Made by a program: the position numbers and the translations under genes. A stretch of 64,000 bases of DNA from an uncultured Carboxylicivirga sp. (lineage in GTDB: Bacteria; Bacteroidota; Bacteroidia; Bacteroidales; Marinilabiliaceae): the NCBI GenBank assembly GCA_947491945.1, contig CANLLN010000005.1:62001-126000 (forward strand). Direction: 5' to 3'. The first letter of the stretch is position 1. The number at the start of each line of letters is the position of its first letter. The notes beneath the pieces were generated by a model, which saw only the letters and a program-made list of their open reading frames with translations, ran no database searches and was not told the DNA's origin. Shown piece after piece: positions 1 through 7,746 of this stretch.

Positions 1-168
1 TGTGCCGGCGGACCCCGCATCAGCAATAAACTGGCACTGGAGCTGGGCTACGACGCAGGCTTTGGCCGTGGTACTTTTCCCGAAAATGTGGCCTCCTTTA
101 TTGTTGAAAAAATGGTGGAGCGAAAAAGCCAATTGCTACTGACTACAAACCAACAGCTATTTACATGA
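1..168 (+). CDS. kamE: Lysine 5,6-aminomutase beta subunit, C-terminal end (partial)
   Basis: Only the last 55 codons of a gene entering from the left edge are present, read in frame 1 to a TGA at 166-168. The peptide contains GGPRISNKLALELGYDAGFG, followed by a stretch resembling a B12-domain C terminus (DVASFIV-like: ENVASFIVEKMVER). This matches my memory of the end of the cobalamin-binding beta subunit of D-lysine 5,6-aminomutase, which moves the terminal amino group of lysine during lysine fermentation. The thiolase 66 bases downstream fits a lysine-to-acetate/butyrate pathway, where acetoacetyl-CoA is a product. Another cobalamin-dependent mutase of the same family (ornithine aminomutase) is possible because the catalytic and B12-binding parts lie outside the window. 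Confidence 0.55.
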   Translation, partial: CAGGPRISNKLALELGYDAGFGRGTFPENVASFIVEKMVERKSQLLLTTNQQLFT

Positions 169-234
169 AGCTCAAATAAAAAATAATCAAACTTTGGACT
201 CCGGACTTCGGATCCTAAACTAAAATATTTAATC

Positions 235-1419
235 ATGAAAGAAGTCTATATTATTGATGCAGCGCGAACAGCCATCGGAAACTTTGGTGGAACACTGGCC
301 AGCATATCGCCGGCTCAAATGGGCGCCACGGTGGTAAAAACCCTTTTAGAGCGCAACAAGCTCGCAGGTAATGAAGTAGATGAAGTTCTTATGGGCAGCG
401 TACTACAGGCAGGCCACGGCCAGAATGTAGCCCGGCAGATTGCGATGCAGGCAGGTATACCCAAGGAAAAAACCGCCATGACCATTAACATGGTGTGTGG
501 CTCGGGTCTGCGCACTGTAGCCATGGCCGCTCAATCCATTAAATCCGGTGATGCTGACCTTGTAATTGCGGGAGGTGCCGAAAATATGTCGCAAGCGCCT
601 TATCTGCTGCCTAAGGCACGCACGGGCTACCGCATGGGCGATGGCACATTAGTAGACTCCATGATTGCCGATGGCCTAAGTGATATTTTTAATAACTACC
701 ACATGGGCACTACGGCTGAAAACCTGGCGCGTGAATACAAACTAACACGTGAGGAACAGGATGCCTTTGCAGCCACCTCACAAAACAAGGCAGAGAAAGC
801 CATTAGGGAAGGCCGCTTTGAAACAGAAATTGTACCCCTTGAAATACCGCAGCGCAGGAAAGACCCCATCTGCTTTAAGCAGGATGAGTTTGTGCGCTTT
901 GGCGTAAGCGCTGAAGCGCTCGCCAAGCTACGTCCGGCCTTTGCCAAAGAAGGCACCGTAACAGCCGCCAATGCTTCGGGCATAAACGATGGGGCTGCCG
1001 CCGTGCTGATAGCCAGTAAAGAAGCGGTTGAGAAATACGACTTAATACCCATGGCACGCATCGTATCCTATGCCTGGCATGGTACCGACCCGGCCGTAAT
1101 GGGAATTGGCCCGGTGGAAGCAGTGCGCAAGGCGCTGAACAAAGCCCACTGGAAAAAAGAAGAACTGGAGCTGATTGAGGCCAACGAAGCCTTTGCCGCC
1201 CAGAGCCTGGCTGTTATGAAAGAGCTTCAGCTCAACCCGGATATCACCAATGTAAACGGCGGTGCTATCGCCTTGGGTCATCCCATTGGTGCCAGTGGTG
1301 CCCGCGTGTTAACCACTTTGGTTCATGAAATGAAAAAGCGCAAAGTACAAAAAGGGCTGGCCACACTATGCATAGGCGGGGGCATGGGCATTGCCCTCTG
1401 TGTAGAAGGAATGCAGTAA
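235..1419 (+). CDS. Acetyl-CoA C-acetyltransferase (thiolase)
   Basis: This 394-residue cytoplasmic thiolase is of normal family length. The nucleophilic cysteine is C88 in NMVCGSG, the catalytic histidine is H349 in ALGHPIGASG, and the second active-site cysteine is C379 in TLCIGGGMG. The EANEAFAAQ signature lies near residue 316. Such enzymes condense two acetyl-CoA or split acetoacetyl-CoA. The position directly after an aminomutase-like gene suggests the degradative direction, feeding acetoacetyl-CoA from lysine breakdown into acetyl-CoA, but that is inference. The ATG at 235 is the first in frame and gives the conserved N terminus MKEVYIIDAARTAIG. A strong hairpin terminator follows at 1463. 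I cannot tell acetoacetyl-CoA thiolase from a broader 3-ketoacyl-CoA thiolase by sequence alone. Confidence 0.9.
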   Translation: MKEVYIIDAARTAIGNFGGTLASISPAQMGATVVKTLLERNKLAGNEVDEVLMGSVLQAGHGQNVARQIAMQAGIPKEKTAMTINMVCGSGLRTVAMAAQSIKSGDADLVIAGGAENMSQAPYLLPKARTGYRMGDGTLVDSMIADGLSDIFNNYHMGTTAENLAREYKLTREEQDAFAATSQNKAEKAIREGRFETEIVPLEIPQRRKDPICFKQDEFVRFGVSAEALAKLRPAFAKEGTVTAANASGINDGAAAVLIASKEAVEKYDLIPMARIVSYAWHGTDPAVMGIGPVEAVRKALNKAHWKKEELELIEANEAFAAQSLAVMKELQLNPDITNVNGGAIALGHPIGASGARVLTTLVHEMKKRKVQKGLATLCIGGGMGIALCVEGMQ

Positions 1420-1462
1420 AAATACGTCCTATTTATTAATTGAAACCCTTAACATGATGAAG

Positions 1463-1497
1463 GAGCCGGCTTTATTCTTAAAGTTCGGCTCTTTTTA
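1463..1497 (+). terminator. Intrinsic terminator after the thiolase
   Basis: The arms GAGCCG (1463-1468) and CGGCTC (1486-1491) enclose a second inner stem CTTTA/TAAAG and are followed by TTTTT. This is a good factor-independent terminator for the thiolase transcript. Confidence 0.8.
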
Positions 1498-1521
1498 TCT
1501 GAGAAAGTGCAGTACATAAAA

Positions 1522-1590
1522 AAATGGGACTCAAACCGTTGCTTGAAATCCCATTTACTAACCTAACCCAAAATCTATGAAAAAAATCTA
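1522..1590 (-). ncRNA. Predicted sigma-54-driven small RNA (about 70 nt)
   Basis: On the minus strand, a sigma-54-type promoter at 1617-1601 predicts a transcript start near 1590. The transcript would run about 70 nt to a hairpin whose outer arms are AAATGGGA and TCCCATTT (1556-1549 and 1529-1522). The inner stem TCAAGC/GTTTGA has loop AACG, and a run of seven T follows (including the T from the outer arm). The inner stem closes with a G-U wobble on the minus-strand RNA but would be an A-C mismatch on the plus strand, which supports minus-strand transcription. No ORF of useful size lies in the transcript. It sits in the convergent gap between the thiolase and the PurF-like gene. It has not been matched to any known RNA family here; function unknown. 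Confidence 0.5.
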
Positions 1591-1600
1591 CTAAGAACAT

Positions 1601-1617
1601 TGCAAGTGTCGTGCCAA
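1601..1617 (-). promoter_or_regulatory. Sigma-54 (RpoN) promoter
   Basis: Read on the minus strand the site is TTGGCACGACACTTGCA. It matches the RpoN consensus TGGCACG-N4-TTGCA exactly, with GG at -24 and GC at -12 separated by ten bases. It points away from the PurF-like gene and toward the hairpin at 1522-1556. No activator binding site was identified. Confidence 0.7.
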
Positions 1618-1702
1618 AAACATCCACAATTTTGTTACTAAAAACTAATAATCGCAAACAGATGTAAATATCTAACTCTTTAGATGTTTCTTATAAGTAA
1701 AA

Positions 1703-1737
1703 ACCCGCTAAGGTGTAATTTGTTCACCATAGCGGGT
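1703..1737 (-). terminator. Intrinsic terminator of the PurF-like gene
   Basis: The arms ACCCGCTA (1703-1710) and TAGCGGGT (1730-1737) carry an inner GGTG/CACC pair. Read on the minus strand, a TTTTT tract follows directly. It lies 45 bases past the stop of the minus-strand amidotransferase gene. Confidence 0.85.
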
Positions 1738-1781
1738 CTAAAAGTTATGCGCTAAACTTGCAAACTATACAAGTAGAATAT

Positions 1782-3683
1782 TTAATAAGCTCTGCCGGTA
1801 TTTCCCTCTACAAAATTGATAAAGGAAGTATTAACCACCTTGTTACCACCCGGTGTTGGATAATCGCCGGTAAAGTACCAGTCGCCATTATCATCGGGGC
1901 AGGCTACATGCAGGTTCTCCACCGATTGATATACAATCTCCACTTCGGCTTCGATATCCTCAGGACGCAGCATCTCTGCAATCTTTGCTGATATTTGCTC
2001 GTCGGTGAAGGGACGGTAAATGTCTTTTACATGGTTAACAATCTCCTCCTTGGGCAAAAATTGCTGCTCCTTACACTTTTTATATACCTCATCGATCAGA
2101 TCCGTCTGTCCCGACTCATTCAACAGCTCAATGGCCGCCGAGAAAGCACAAAAATCTTTCAGCCTTGCCATATCGATGCCGTAGCAATCGGGATAGCGAA
2201 TTTGCGGCGCCGATGAAACCACAATAATCTTTTTGGGATGCAAACGATCCAGAATACGCAGAATACTGCGCTTCAGGGTAGTACCCCGCACAATAGAATC
2301 ATCAATGATAACGAGCGTATCCACCTGGTTTTTCACTATCCCATAAGTAACATCATACACGTGCGCCACCATATCATCACGACTATCATCGTCAGCAATA
2401 AAAGTACGCATCTTCACATCCTTAATGGCAATCTTCTCAACACGCGGTTCACGGCTTAAGATGGCATCCAGCTTCTCGGCGCTTATTTCGGTACCCAAAT
2501 CCAATATTTGGCGTTTCTTCACCTCATCCATCTCCCTACGCACTCCATCCATCATGCCGTAAAAAGCCGTTTCGGCCGTATTGGGTATATAGGAGAAAAC
2601 AGTATTATCAATATCGTAATCGACTTTCTCCAGGATACTCTTGGACAACAAACGCCCCAATTGCTTACGCTCTTCATAGATCTTACGGTCGCTGCCGCGT
2701 GAGAAATAGATACGCTCGAAGGAACACGAGCGACGTGTTTGGGGCACCCGCACCAGCTCTTCTGTTACGTTACCATTCTTCTTAATGATTAAAGCATGTC
2801 CGGGCTTCAGCTCTTTCACCTGCTGGGCACGCACATTCATGGCCGTTTGTATCACAGGACGCTCCGAGGCCACCACCACTATTTCGTCATCGGCATAATA
2901 GCATGCAGGACGAATACCCCAAGGGTCGCGGGTTACAAAGGCATCGCCATGCCCTACCACACCGGCAATGGCATAACCACCATCCCAGCGTCGGCTCGAA
3001 CGCTCCAGTATCTCACGAAGATTCAACTCCTCTTCGATACAACGGGAAATCTCAAGGTTAGAGCGACCTTCATTCTTATACTTTCTGAACAGCAGCTGAT
3101 TCTCCTCATCCAGGAAATGTCCCACATTCTCAAGAATCGTTACTGTATCGGTATAATCCTTAGGGTGCTGCCCCAGTTCGGTCAACGACTGAAATATCTC
3201 ATCTACATTGGTCAGATTAAAATTACCGGCCAGCGTTAGGTTACGTGAGCGCCAGTTATTTTCTCGCATTACAGGATGCACATAATCGATACTGTGGTTA
3301 CCAAAGGTACCATAGCGCAAATGCCCCAGGTACAACTCTCCGGCAAAGGGCAGGTGCTCTTTAGCATAAGTAGCATCATTCAGCAAGTCGGGATCCTTCT
3401 CCTGCTGCTTGATAAAAGGTTCATTGATCTTCTCAAACACATCCTTTATAGGATTTGCCCGATTGGACCGATGGCGTGAAAAATACTTCTGACCGGCCGG
3501 CTGATCAATCTTTAGGTTAACAGCCCCGGCACCATCTTGTCCGCGATTATGCTGCTTTTCCATCAGCAGGTACAATTTATTCAGGCCATAGCGCCAAGTC
3601 CCGTACTTCTTCTGATAGTACTCCAATGGTTTTAGCAGTCGGATAAGAACAATCCCACATTCATGCTTAATCTGATCACTCAT
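1782..3683 (-). CDS. Amidophosphoribosyltransferase-like protein (PurF family, long form)
   Basis: This 633-residue protein combines an N-terminal glutamine amidotransferase (Ntn) half with a C-terminal phosphoribosyltransferase half. I start it at the ATG at 3683, giving MSDQIKHECGI, because the Ntn cysteine C9 should lie close to the N terminus after a short propeptide. An upstream ATG at 3713 would add ten unlikely residues. The PRPP-binding motif is visible as LVIIDDSIVRGTT. PurF makes phosphoribosylamine, the first step of purine synthesis, but typical PurF is about 470-500 residues. Bacteroidota often carry this longer paralogue beside a normal PurF. The extra length is spread through insertions, so the true substrate may differ. 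It is a single-gene transcript with its own terminator. Confidence 0.75.
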   Translation of the reverse strand: MSDQIKHECGIVLIRLLKPLEYYQKKYGTWRYGLNKLYLLMEKQHNRGQDGAGAVNLKIDQPAGQKYFSRHRSNRANPIKDVFEKINEPFIKQQEKDPDLLNDATYAKEHLPFAGELYLGHLRYGTFGNHSIDYVHPVMRENNWRSRNLTLAGNFNLTNVDEIFQSLTELGQHPKDYTDTVTILENVGHFLDEENQLLFRKYKNEGRSNLEISRCIEEELNLREILERSSRRWDGGYAIAGVVGHGDAFVTRDPWGIRPACYYADDEIVVVASERPVIQTAMNVRAQQVKELKPGHALIIKKNGNVTEELVRVPQTRRSCSFERIYFSRGSDRKIYEERKQLGRLLSKSILEKVDYDIDNTVFSYIPNTAETAFYGMMDGVRREMDEVKKRQILDLGTEISAEKLDAILSREPRVEKIAIKDVKMRTFIADDDSRDDMVAHVYDVTYGIVKNQVDTLVIIDDSIVRGTTLKRSILRILDRLHPKKIIVVSSAPQIRYPDCYGIDMARLKDFCAFSAAIELLNESGQTDLIDEVYKKCKEQQFLPKEEIVNHVKDIYRPFTDEQISAKIAEMLRPEDIEAEVEIVYQSVENLHVACPDDNGDWYFTGDYPTPGGNKVVNTSFINFVEGNTGRAY

Positions 3684-3760
3684 GATTTTTCCGTCTAAAA
3701 AAATAAAGCGCAAATTTATTTCTATTTTTTTAATTCGCCCAACCCGACGTCATAAAAAGA

Positions 3761-3784
3761 AAAAGCCGGAATAATTCCGGCTTT
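3761..3784 (-). terminator. Intrinsic terminator of the SPOR-domain gene
   Basis: This is a near-perfect hairpin, AAAGCCGGAA/TTCCGGCTTT, with a three-base loop. On the minus strand it is followed by a T-rich tail (TTTTTCTTTTTATG). It lies between the end of the SPOR gene and the start of the PurF-like gene. Confidence 0.8.
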
Positions 3785-3801
3785 GCACATCACTTATCTG
3801 T

Positions 3802-4245
3802 TTATAATTTATTCATATCAACACTGCCATCCTTCACTATATAACAGTTTGGAAACAGCTCACGCAAATCATTCAATAGCGGTAGTGCTTCGTGCCTGTG
3901 TCGATAATTACCCACACGCACCCGCCAATTGGGCGATGTAAAAGACACATCAACGTCATAATCAGGAAACCTACTCAAAAACTTACTTTTTACCCGCAAG
4001 GCATTTCGCTTTCCCGTTGGCCCCAAACCAGAAAATAGTTGTATGCGAAAACCATCCACGCCATCCATGCGCTGATTCACCTCTTTCTGAATGGTCAGCA
4101 GCTCTTCCACCCCATTCATATCATAAATGGTAATTGCCCCCTGCCCCTCAACGCTTTGCTGAAGACTTCCACTCAAACTCCTATCCTCTTGAGCGATAAC
4201 AAGTAGCGGACATAACAGGAGTAAAAATACAATTGCTTTCTTCAT
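3802..4245 (-). CDS. SPOR-domain protein, exported
   Basis: This 147-residue protein starts with a cleavable signal peptide (MKKAIVFLLLLCPLLVIAQ) and so should be periplasmic. The C-terminal 75 residues (from about FRIQLFSG to CYIVKD) have the SPOR fold pattern: two hydrophobic strand-helix repeats, an RVRVGNY-like core strand and a final YIVKD strand. SPOR domains bind denuded peptidoglycan glycan strands at division sites. The region between the signal peptide and SPOR is short and shows no other domain. It is expressed alone, with its own terminator at 3761-3784. It is a likely cell-envelope protein, with no more specific role visible. Confidence 0.75.
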   Translation of the reverse strand: MKKAIVFLLLLCPLLVIAQEDRSLSGSLQQSVEGQGAITIYDMNGVEELLTIQKEVNQRMDGVDGFRIQLFSGLGPTGKRNALRVKSKFLSRFPDYDVDVSFTSPNWRVRVGNYRHRHEALPLLNDLRELFPNCYIVKDGSVDMNKL

Positions 4246-4330
4246 TTACTATCTCTTAATATTCTGGCAAATAAACACCAAACAGCATCCTTTTTCAAGT
4301 GGAACTGCGCCACAAAGATAATCATTCGTA

Positions 4331-5173
4331 TCAATCTTTAGTAGGAATGATTAAGACAGGTTTTACTGAGTGATTAATTAACTCATTGGTGAATGACTGA
4401 TACAAACGAACAAAAGGATTGTTGGTATGATGAACATGAGCTGTTAATAAATCAATGTTATGCGTATCGGCATAATGCATCAGATTTGCAGCATATTCAC
4501 GGCCGGTCAATTGCTCCTGCACCACCTCCACACCTGCCTTGGTCATTAAAAAGTCACTTACCAACTTCACATAAGCCCGCATCTGTGCATTCATCCAGGG
4601 CAGATCCGAGGAAAGCAATCCCACCACATGTACCTTGGCCTTAAATAACTTGGCCAACCCCGCAATGGCGGGCACCTTTTTTCTGCTGGCCACACTATAG
4701 TCTACCGGCAGGGCAATATTCTTAATTTCGTAATGGAGTGCCATGCCCCTATTCAGCACAATCACCGGACAGGGCGAATGAGCCACAAGACGATAAGCGG
4801 GACTACCCAGCCATTTTGGACCATTGCTTTCAACTTTATGCGCACCCAATACCATTATGGTGGAGTCGCCATAACGCGCTTGATTACTTATTTCTTTCAC
4901 CACAACACCCTCCCTTATCTTATAATCAAACACCCCGCAATGCACATTATATTGTTTGATGTATCGATCATAAAGGGTTTCGCACCATGCTTGCACATCC
5001 TGACTAAGGCGATCGTCAGCCTTATCCTTCGAAAAAAAAGGCACAATAAGTGCGTCGGTTTTCACATGTATTATCCGCACGTTTGCCTTTAAATGATTGG
5101 CCAGCGCTATGGCATATTCCAGCGCAATCATTGACTCTTCCGAGAAATCAACGGGTACAAGTATTTCTTTCAT
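4331..5173 (-). CDS. Universal stress protein, two tandem UspA domains
   Basis: This 280-residue cytoplasmic protein has two UspA modules. The first (about residues 1-145) opens with KEILVPVDFSEES and contains a nucleotide-binding-like stretch around MVLGAHKVES...LGSPAYRLV. The second (about 150-280) opens with KNIALPVDYS and ends HSVKPVLIIP. The second module lacks a clear G-x2-G-x9-G ATP loop and may not bind nucleotide. Tandem UspA proteins are common in Bacteroidota and are usually induced in stationary phase or stress; the exact role is not predictable. It lies divergently from miaB. Confidence 0.85.
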   Translation of the reverse strand: MKEILVPVDFSEESMIALEYAIALANHLKANVRIIHVKTDALIVPFFSKDKADDRLSQDVQAWCETLYDRYIKQYNVHCGVFDYKIREGVVVKEISNQARYGDSTIMVLGAHKVESNGPKWLGSPAYRLVAHSPCPVIVLNRGMALHYEIKNIALPVDYSVASRKKVPAIAGLAKLFKAKVHVVGLLSSDLPWMNAQMRAYVKLVSDFLMTKAGVEVVQEQLTGREYAANLMHYADTHNIDLLTAHVHHTNNPFVRLYQSFTNELINHSVKPVLIIPTKD

Positions 5174-5332
5174 GGGTATGGCGATTAAAGTTTAACCTGT
5201 GTTCTAAAGTTATAAAATAACTTTAGAACACACTAATAATGAAACCCCAAGACCAATTTCCAATATTTGGAAGATACGGCGCGGCACCGTGTAATTAAGT
5301 ACCATTATACTTGCCAGTAAGCCCACAAGCAT

Positions 5333-5340
5333 TAACTTTG
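5333..5340 (+). promoter_or_regulatory. Bacteroidota-type promoter -7 element for miaB
   Basis: The sequence TAACTTTG matches TAnnTTTG. A TTG about 20 bases upstream (5311-5313) could serve as the -33 element. The predicted start near 5346 leaves a leader of about 40 nt before miaB. Confidence 0.5.
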
Positions 5341-5389
5341 CAGCGCCTAAAAAAATGACAATCAATACAAATAATTTATTCCGAACGCA

Positions 5390-6754
5390 ATGATGCAGTT
5401 TAGTGATGTGAAGCCTTTAGTTGGCGCAAAAAGTGGCAAAAAACTTTTTATTGAAACCTACGGATGCCAGATGAATGTAGCGGATAGTGAAGTAGTGGCA
5501 TCGGTAATGGAAATGGACGGATACGGCGTTACTTACGATATCAATAATGCCGACGCCATCTTTATCAACACCTGCTCCATACGCGACAACGCAGAGCAAC
5601 GCGTATTGGGACGACTGCAACAGCTTACGGCCATGCGCAAGCAACAGCCCAACCTTATAATTGGTATCATTGGTTGCATGGCCGAGCGGGTAAAAGAAAA
5701 ATTATTTGAACAAGGCGCTAACATCGTGGTAGGACCCGATGCTTATATGGACTTACCTAACCTGATTGGCATGGCCGAGCGCGGCGACAAGGCCATTAAT
5801 GTGGAATTATCAAGCAGCGAAACCTATGCCGACGTGATTCCCTCGCGCCTGAGTAAAAATAAAATATCGGGTTTTGTTTCCATTATGCGGGGTTGTAACA
5901 ACTTTTGCTCCTATTGCATTGTACCTTATACACGAGGTCGCGAGCGCAGCCGACAGCCTGAAAGCATCAAAAAAGAAATACAGGACTTGTGCGACAAGGG
6001 CTTTAAAGAGGTAACTTTGCTGGGACAGAATGTGAACTCGTATTGTTATGAGGCTGCTGACGGTATAACCATGACCTTCCCCGGCCTCTTGCAGTTTGTT
6101 GCCGAAAACTTCCCCCAACTGCGCATTCGCTTTACCACCTCGCATCCCAAAGACATGTGCGACGACACCCTGAAGGTGATGGCAAAGCATGATAATATAT
6201 GTAAATATATACACTTGCCACTGCAATCGGGCAGCTCCCGTATATTAAAGTTGATGAACCGCAAGTACGACCGCGAATGGTACATGGGACGCATCGAAGC
6301 CATCCGCCGTATATTACCAGGCTGCGGCTTATCAACCGATGTATTCTGCGGCTTCCACAGCGAGACAGAGGTCGACCACAAGGAGACCTTAAGCCTGATG
6401 AAGTGGGCGGGATACGACTCGGCCTTTATGTTTAAATACTCGGAGCGCCCCGGCACCTACGCAGCCGAAAAACTTAAGGATGATGTACCCGAAGAAGTGA
6501 AAGGACGTCGCCTACAGGAAATTATTGAACTGCAAAACAAACTCTCGTTTGAGAGTAACCAACGTGATATTGGTCAGATTTATGAGGTATTGGTAGAGGG
6601 TACTTCAAAAAAATCAAAGGATGAACTTTATGGGCGCACCTCTCAAAACAAGGTAGTGGTTTTTCCGAAAATGAACTACCAGACCGGCGACCTGGTTAAA
6701 GTAATCATAAAAGAAGCCACGCAAGCCACTCTAAAAGGTGAAGCATGTTCATAA
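5390..6754 (+). CDS. miaB: tRNA-2-methylthio-N6-dimethylallyladenosine synthase
   Basis: MiaB is a radical SAM methylthiotransferase that adds a 2-methylthio group to i6A37 of tRNAs reading UNN codons. The protein is 454 residues. The N-terminal UPF0004 domain carries the auxiliary cluster cysteines C26 (YGCQMN), C62 (NTCSIRDN) and C96 (GCMAER). The radical SAM cluster is C169, C173 and C176 (GCNNFCSYC), followed by VPYTRGRERSR. The C-terminal 65 residues look like a TRAM tRNA-binding domain. Two adjacent ATGs occur at 5390 and 5393 and either could initiate. A Bacteroidota promoter lies at 5333-5340. All catalytic residues are present. Confidence 0.95.
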   Translation: MMQFSDVKPLVGAKSGKKLFIETYGCQMNVADSEVVASVMEMDGYGVTYDINNADAIFINTCSIRDNAEQRVLGRLQQLTAMRKQQPNLIIGIIGCMAERVKEKLFEQGANIVVGPDAYMDLPNLIGMAERGDKAINVELSSSETYADVIPSRLSKNKISGFVSIMRGCNNFCSYCIVPYTRGRERSRQPESIKKEIQDLCDKGFKEVTLLGQNVNSYCYEAADGITMTFPGLLQFVAENFPQLRIRFTTSHPKDMCDDTLKVMAKHDNICKYIHLPLQSGSSRILKLMNRKYDREWYMGRIEAIRRILPGCGLSTDVFCGFHSETEVDHKETLSLMKWAGYDSAFMFKYSERPGTYAAEKLKDDVPEEVKGRRLQEIIELQNKLSFESNQRDIGQIYEVLVEGTSKKSKDELYGRTSQNKVVVFPKMNYQTGDLVKVIIKEATQATLKGEACS

Positions 6755-6768
6755 TATAAAACCACCCG

Positions 6769-6791
6769 GCTATTGGCTCTTAGCCAATAGC
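6769..6791 (+). terminator. Hairpin after miaB (TAGCT-type repeat)
   Basis: A perfect 10-bp stem, GCTATTGGCT/AGCCAATAGC, with a three-base loop lies 15 bases after the miaB stop. There is no clean T tract, so it may be a weak terminator or an mRNA-stabilising repeat. The sequence style matches other TAGCT palindromes in this window. Confidence 0.45.
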
Positions 6792-6808
6792 TATAAGCCT
6801 TTAAGATC

Positions 6809-7156
6809 ATGAATGAAAAAGTGAAGGAATTTCGCGACTATCGTGCACAGATGAATGAAAAGATTCTGAATGCCGATAACAAGGTGATGAAACGCATTTT
6901 TAACCTGGACACCAACACCTACATGGAGGGTGCCCTTTCAACACGTGTTAAAGAAATGCTTGGCCTGGTTAGCTCAATGGTACTGCGCTGCGATGATTGC
7001 ATTAAGTACCACCTGGAAAAATGCCACGAGCAAGGCATTTCTACCGATGAAATGATGGAAATTTTTTCCGTAGCCAATCTGGTGGGAGGCACCATTGTGA
7101 TTCCGCACACACGCCGGGCCATGGAATATTGGGAATTATTAAACCAGGAGGACTAA
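6809..7156 (+). CDS. Carboxymuconolactone decarboxylase family protein (AhpD-like)
   Basis: This 115-residue, all-alpha protein carries the AhpD-type redox motif: C61-x2-C64-x3-H68 within LRCDDCIKYHLEKC, followed by GGTIVIPHTRRAMEYW. Members of this family with CxxC plus His act as thiol peroxidase or disulfide reductase partners. Those named for carboxymuconolactone decarboxylation usually lack the cysteines. The substrate or partner is unknown. It follows miaB in the same direction, 54 bases downstream after a small hairpin, so it may be cotranscribed. Confidence 0.8.
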   Translation: MNEKVKEFRDYRAQMNEKILNADNKVMKRIFNLDTNTYMEGALSTRVKEMLGLVSSMVLRCDDCIKYHLEKCHEQGISTDEMMEIFSVANLVGGTIVIPHTRRAMEYWELLNQED

Positions 7157-7178
7157 GCCTCCTGGTATCCTTAACCAA

Positions 7179-7523
7179 TTAAACCATTAACAGGTCATCA
7201 GAAAAGGGCTTTGGACGGTCACAAAAGAAAAAATAGGAATCGAGTCCGTACTGCTTCATTGCCTGAAGCACATCCTCCTTCACGTTAAATAAGCTCAGCT
7301 GGCTTTGGTTCATCTCCGACAAACGCTGGCCCGCTATTAAGGTGTTAAGCCCTTCGGCATCCACCTGCTCCACTTTTTCCAGATCAATAAACAAATTTGA
7401 GAACGGTTTCTTTAAAATCGCCATCATCTGATTTTTTAAATCATACGATGTAGTAAGATCCAGTGACTCCTTTCGTTCGAATGACATTAACGTGGTATTT
7501 TTAAAAACTTTAACTCGTATCAT
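7179..7523 (-). CDS. STAS-domain protein (anti-sigma factor antagonist-like)
   Basis: This is a 114-residue single STAS domain. The core reads FSNLFIDLEKVEQVDAEGLNTLIAGQRL, where anti-anti-sigma factors have a phosphorylatable Ser/Thr after Asp; here the position is D-A-E-G, so the classical phosphoserine appears to be missing. I start at the ATG at 7523 (MIRVKVFKN), which puts the first beta strand at the N terminus. An ATG at 7559 would add 12 residues. No partner kinase or phosphatase gene is adjacent. The role is probably protein-protein regulatory, but unknown. Confidence 0.7.
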   Translation of the reverse strand: MIRVKVFKNTTLMSFERKESLDLTTSYDLKNQMMAILKKPFSNLFIDLEKVEQVDAEGLNTLIAGQRLSEMNQSQLSLFNVKEDVLQAMKQYGLDSYFFFCDRPKPFSDDLLMV

Positions 7524-7715
7524 AGCTTTGGGTGTTTTGCTTTTAATCGAAACAAGCAATGTGCCACATTTTCTATTTTATTGATTATTAGGGATTAGGA
7601 AAAATTTGAGCCCTAACCAACTCCACACGAAGGAAGTTATTCCAAATACTGGAATTCATCCAGTAAATAAACCTACTTCGCCAATAATTAATTTCATAAA
7701 CACGATTCTTTGCTG

Positions 7716-7723
7716 TAATTTTG
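7716..7723 (+). promoter_or_regulatory. Promoter -7 element for the acyltransferase gene
   Basis: TAATTTTG is a perfect TAnnTTTG match 23 bases before the ATG at 7747. It supports that ATG over in-frame codons further upstream, which would lie before the transcript start. Confidence 0.55.
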
Positions 7724-7746
7724 TGCACAAACATTACAATATAGAA

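Noticed and set aside
1577-1594. Plus-strand mini-ORF MKKIY between the thiolase and the PurF-like gene
   Set aside because: Five codons, no aromatic or regulatory logic, and it lies opposite the predicted sigma-54 RNA; it is a by-product of that RNA's sequence.
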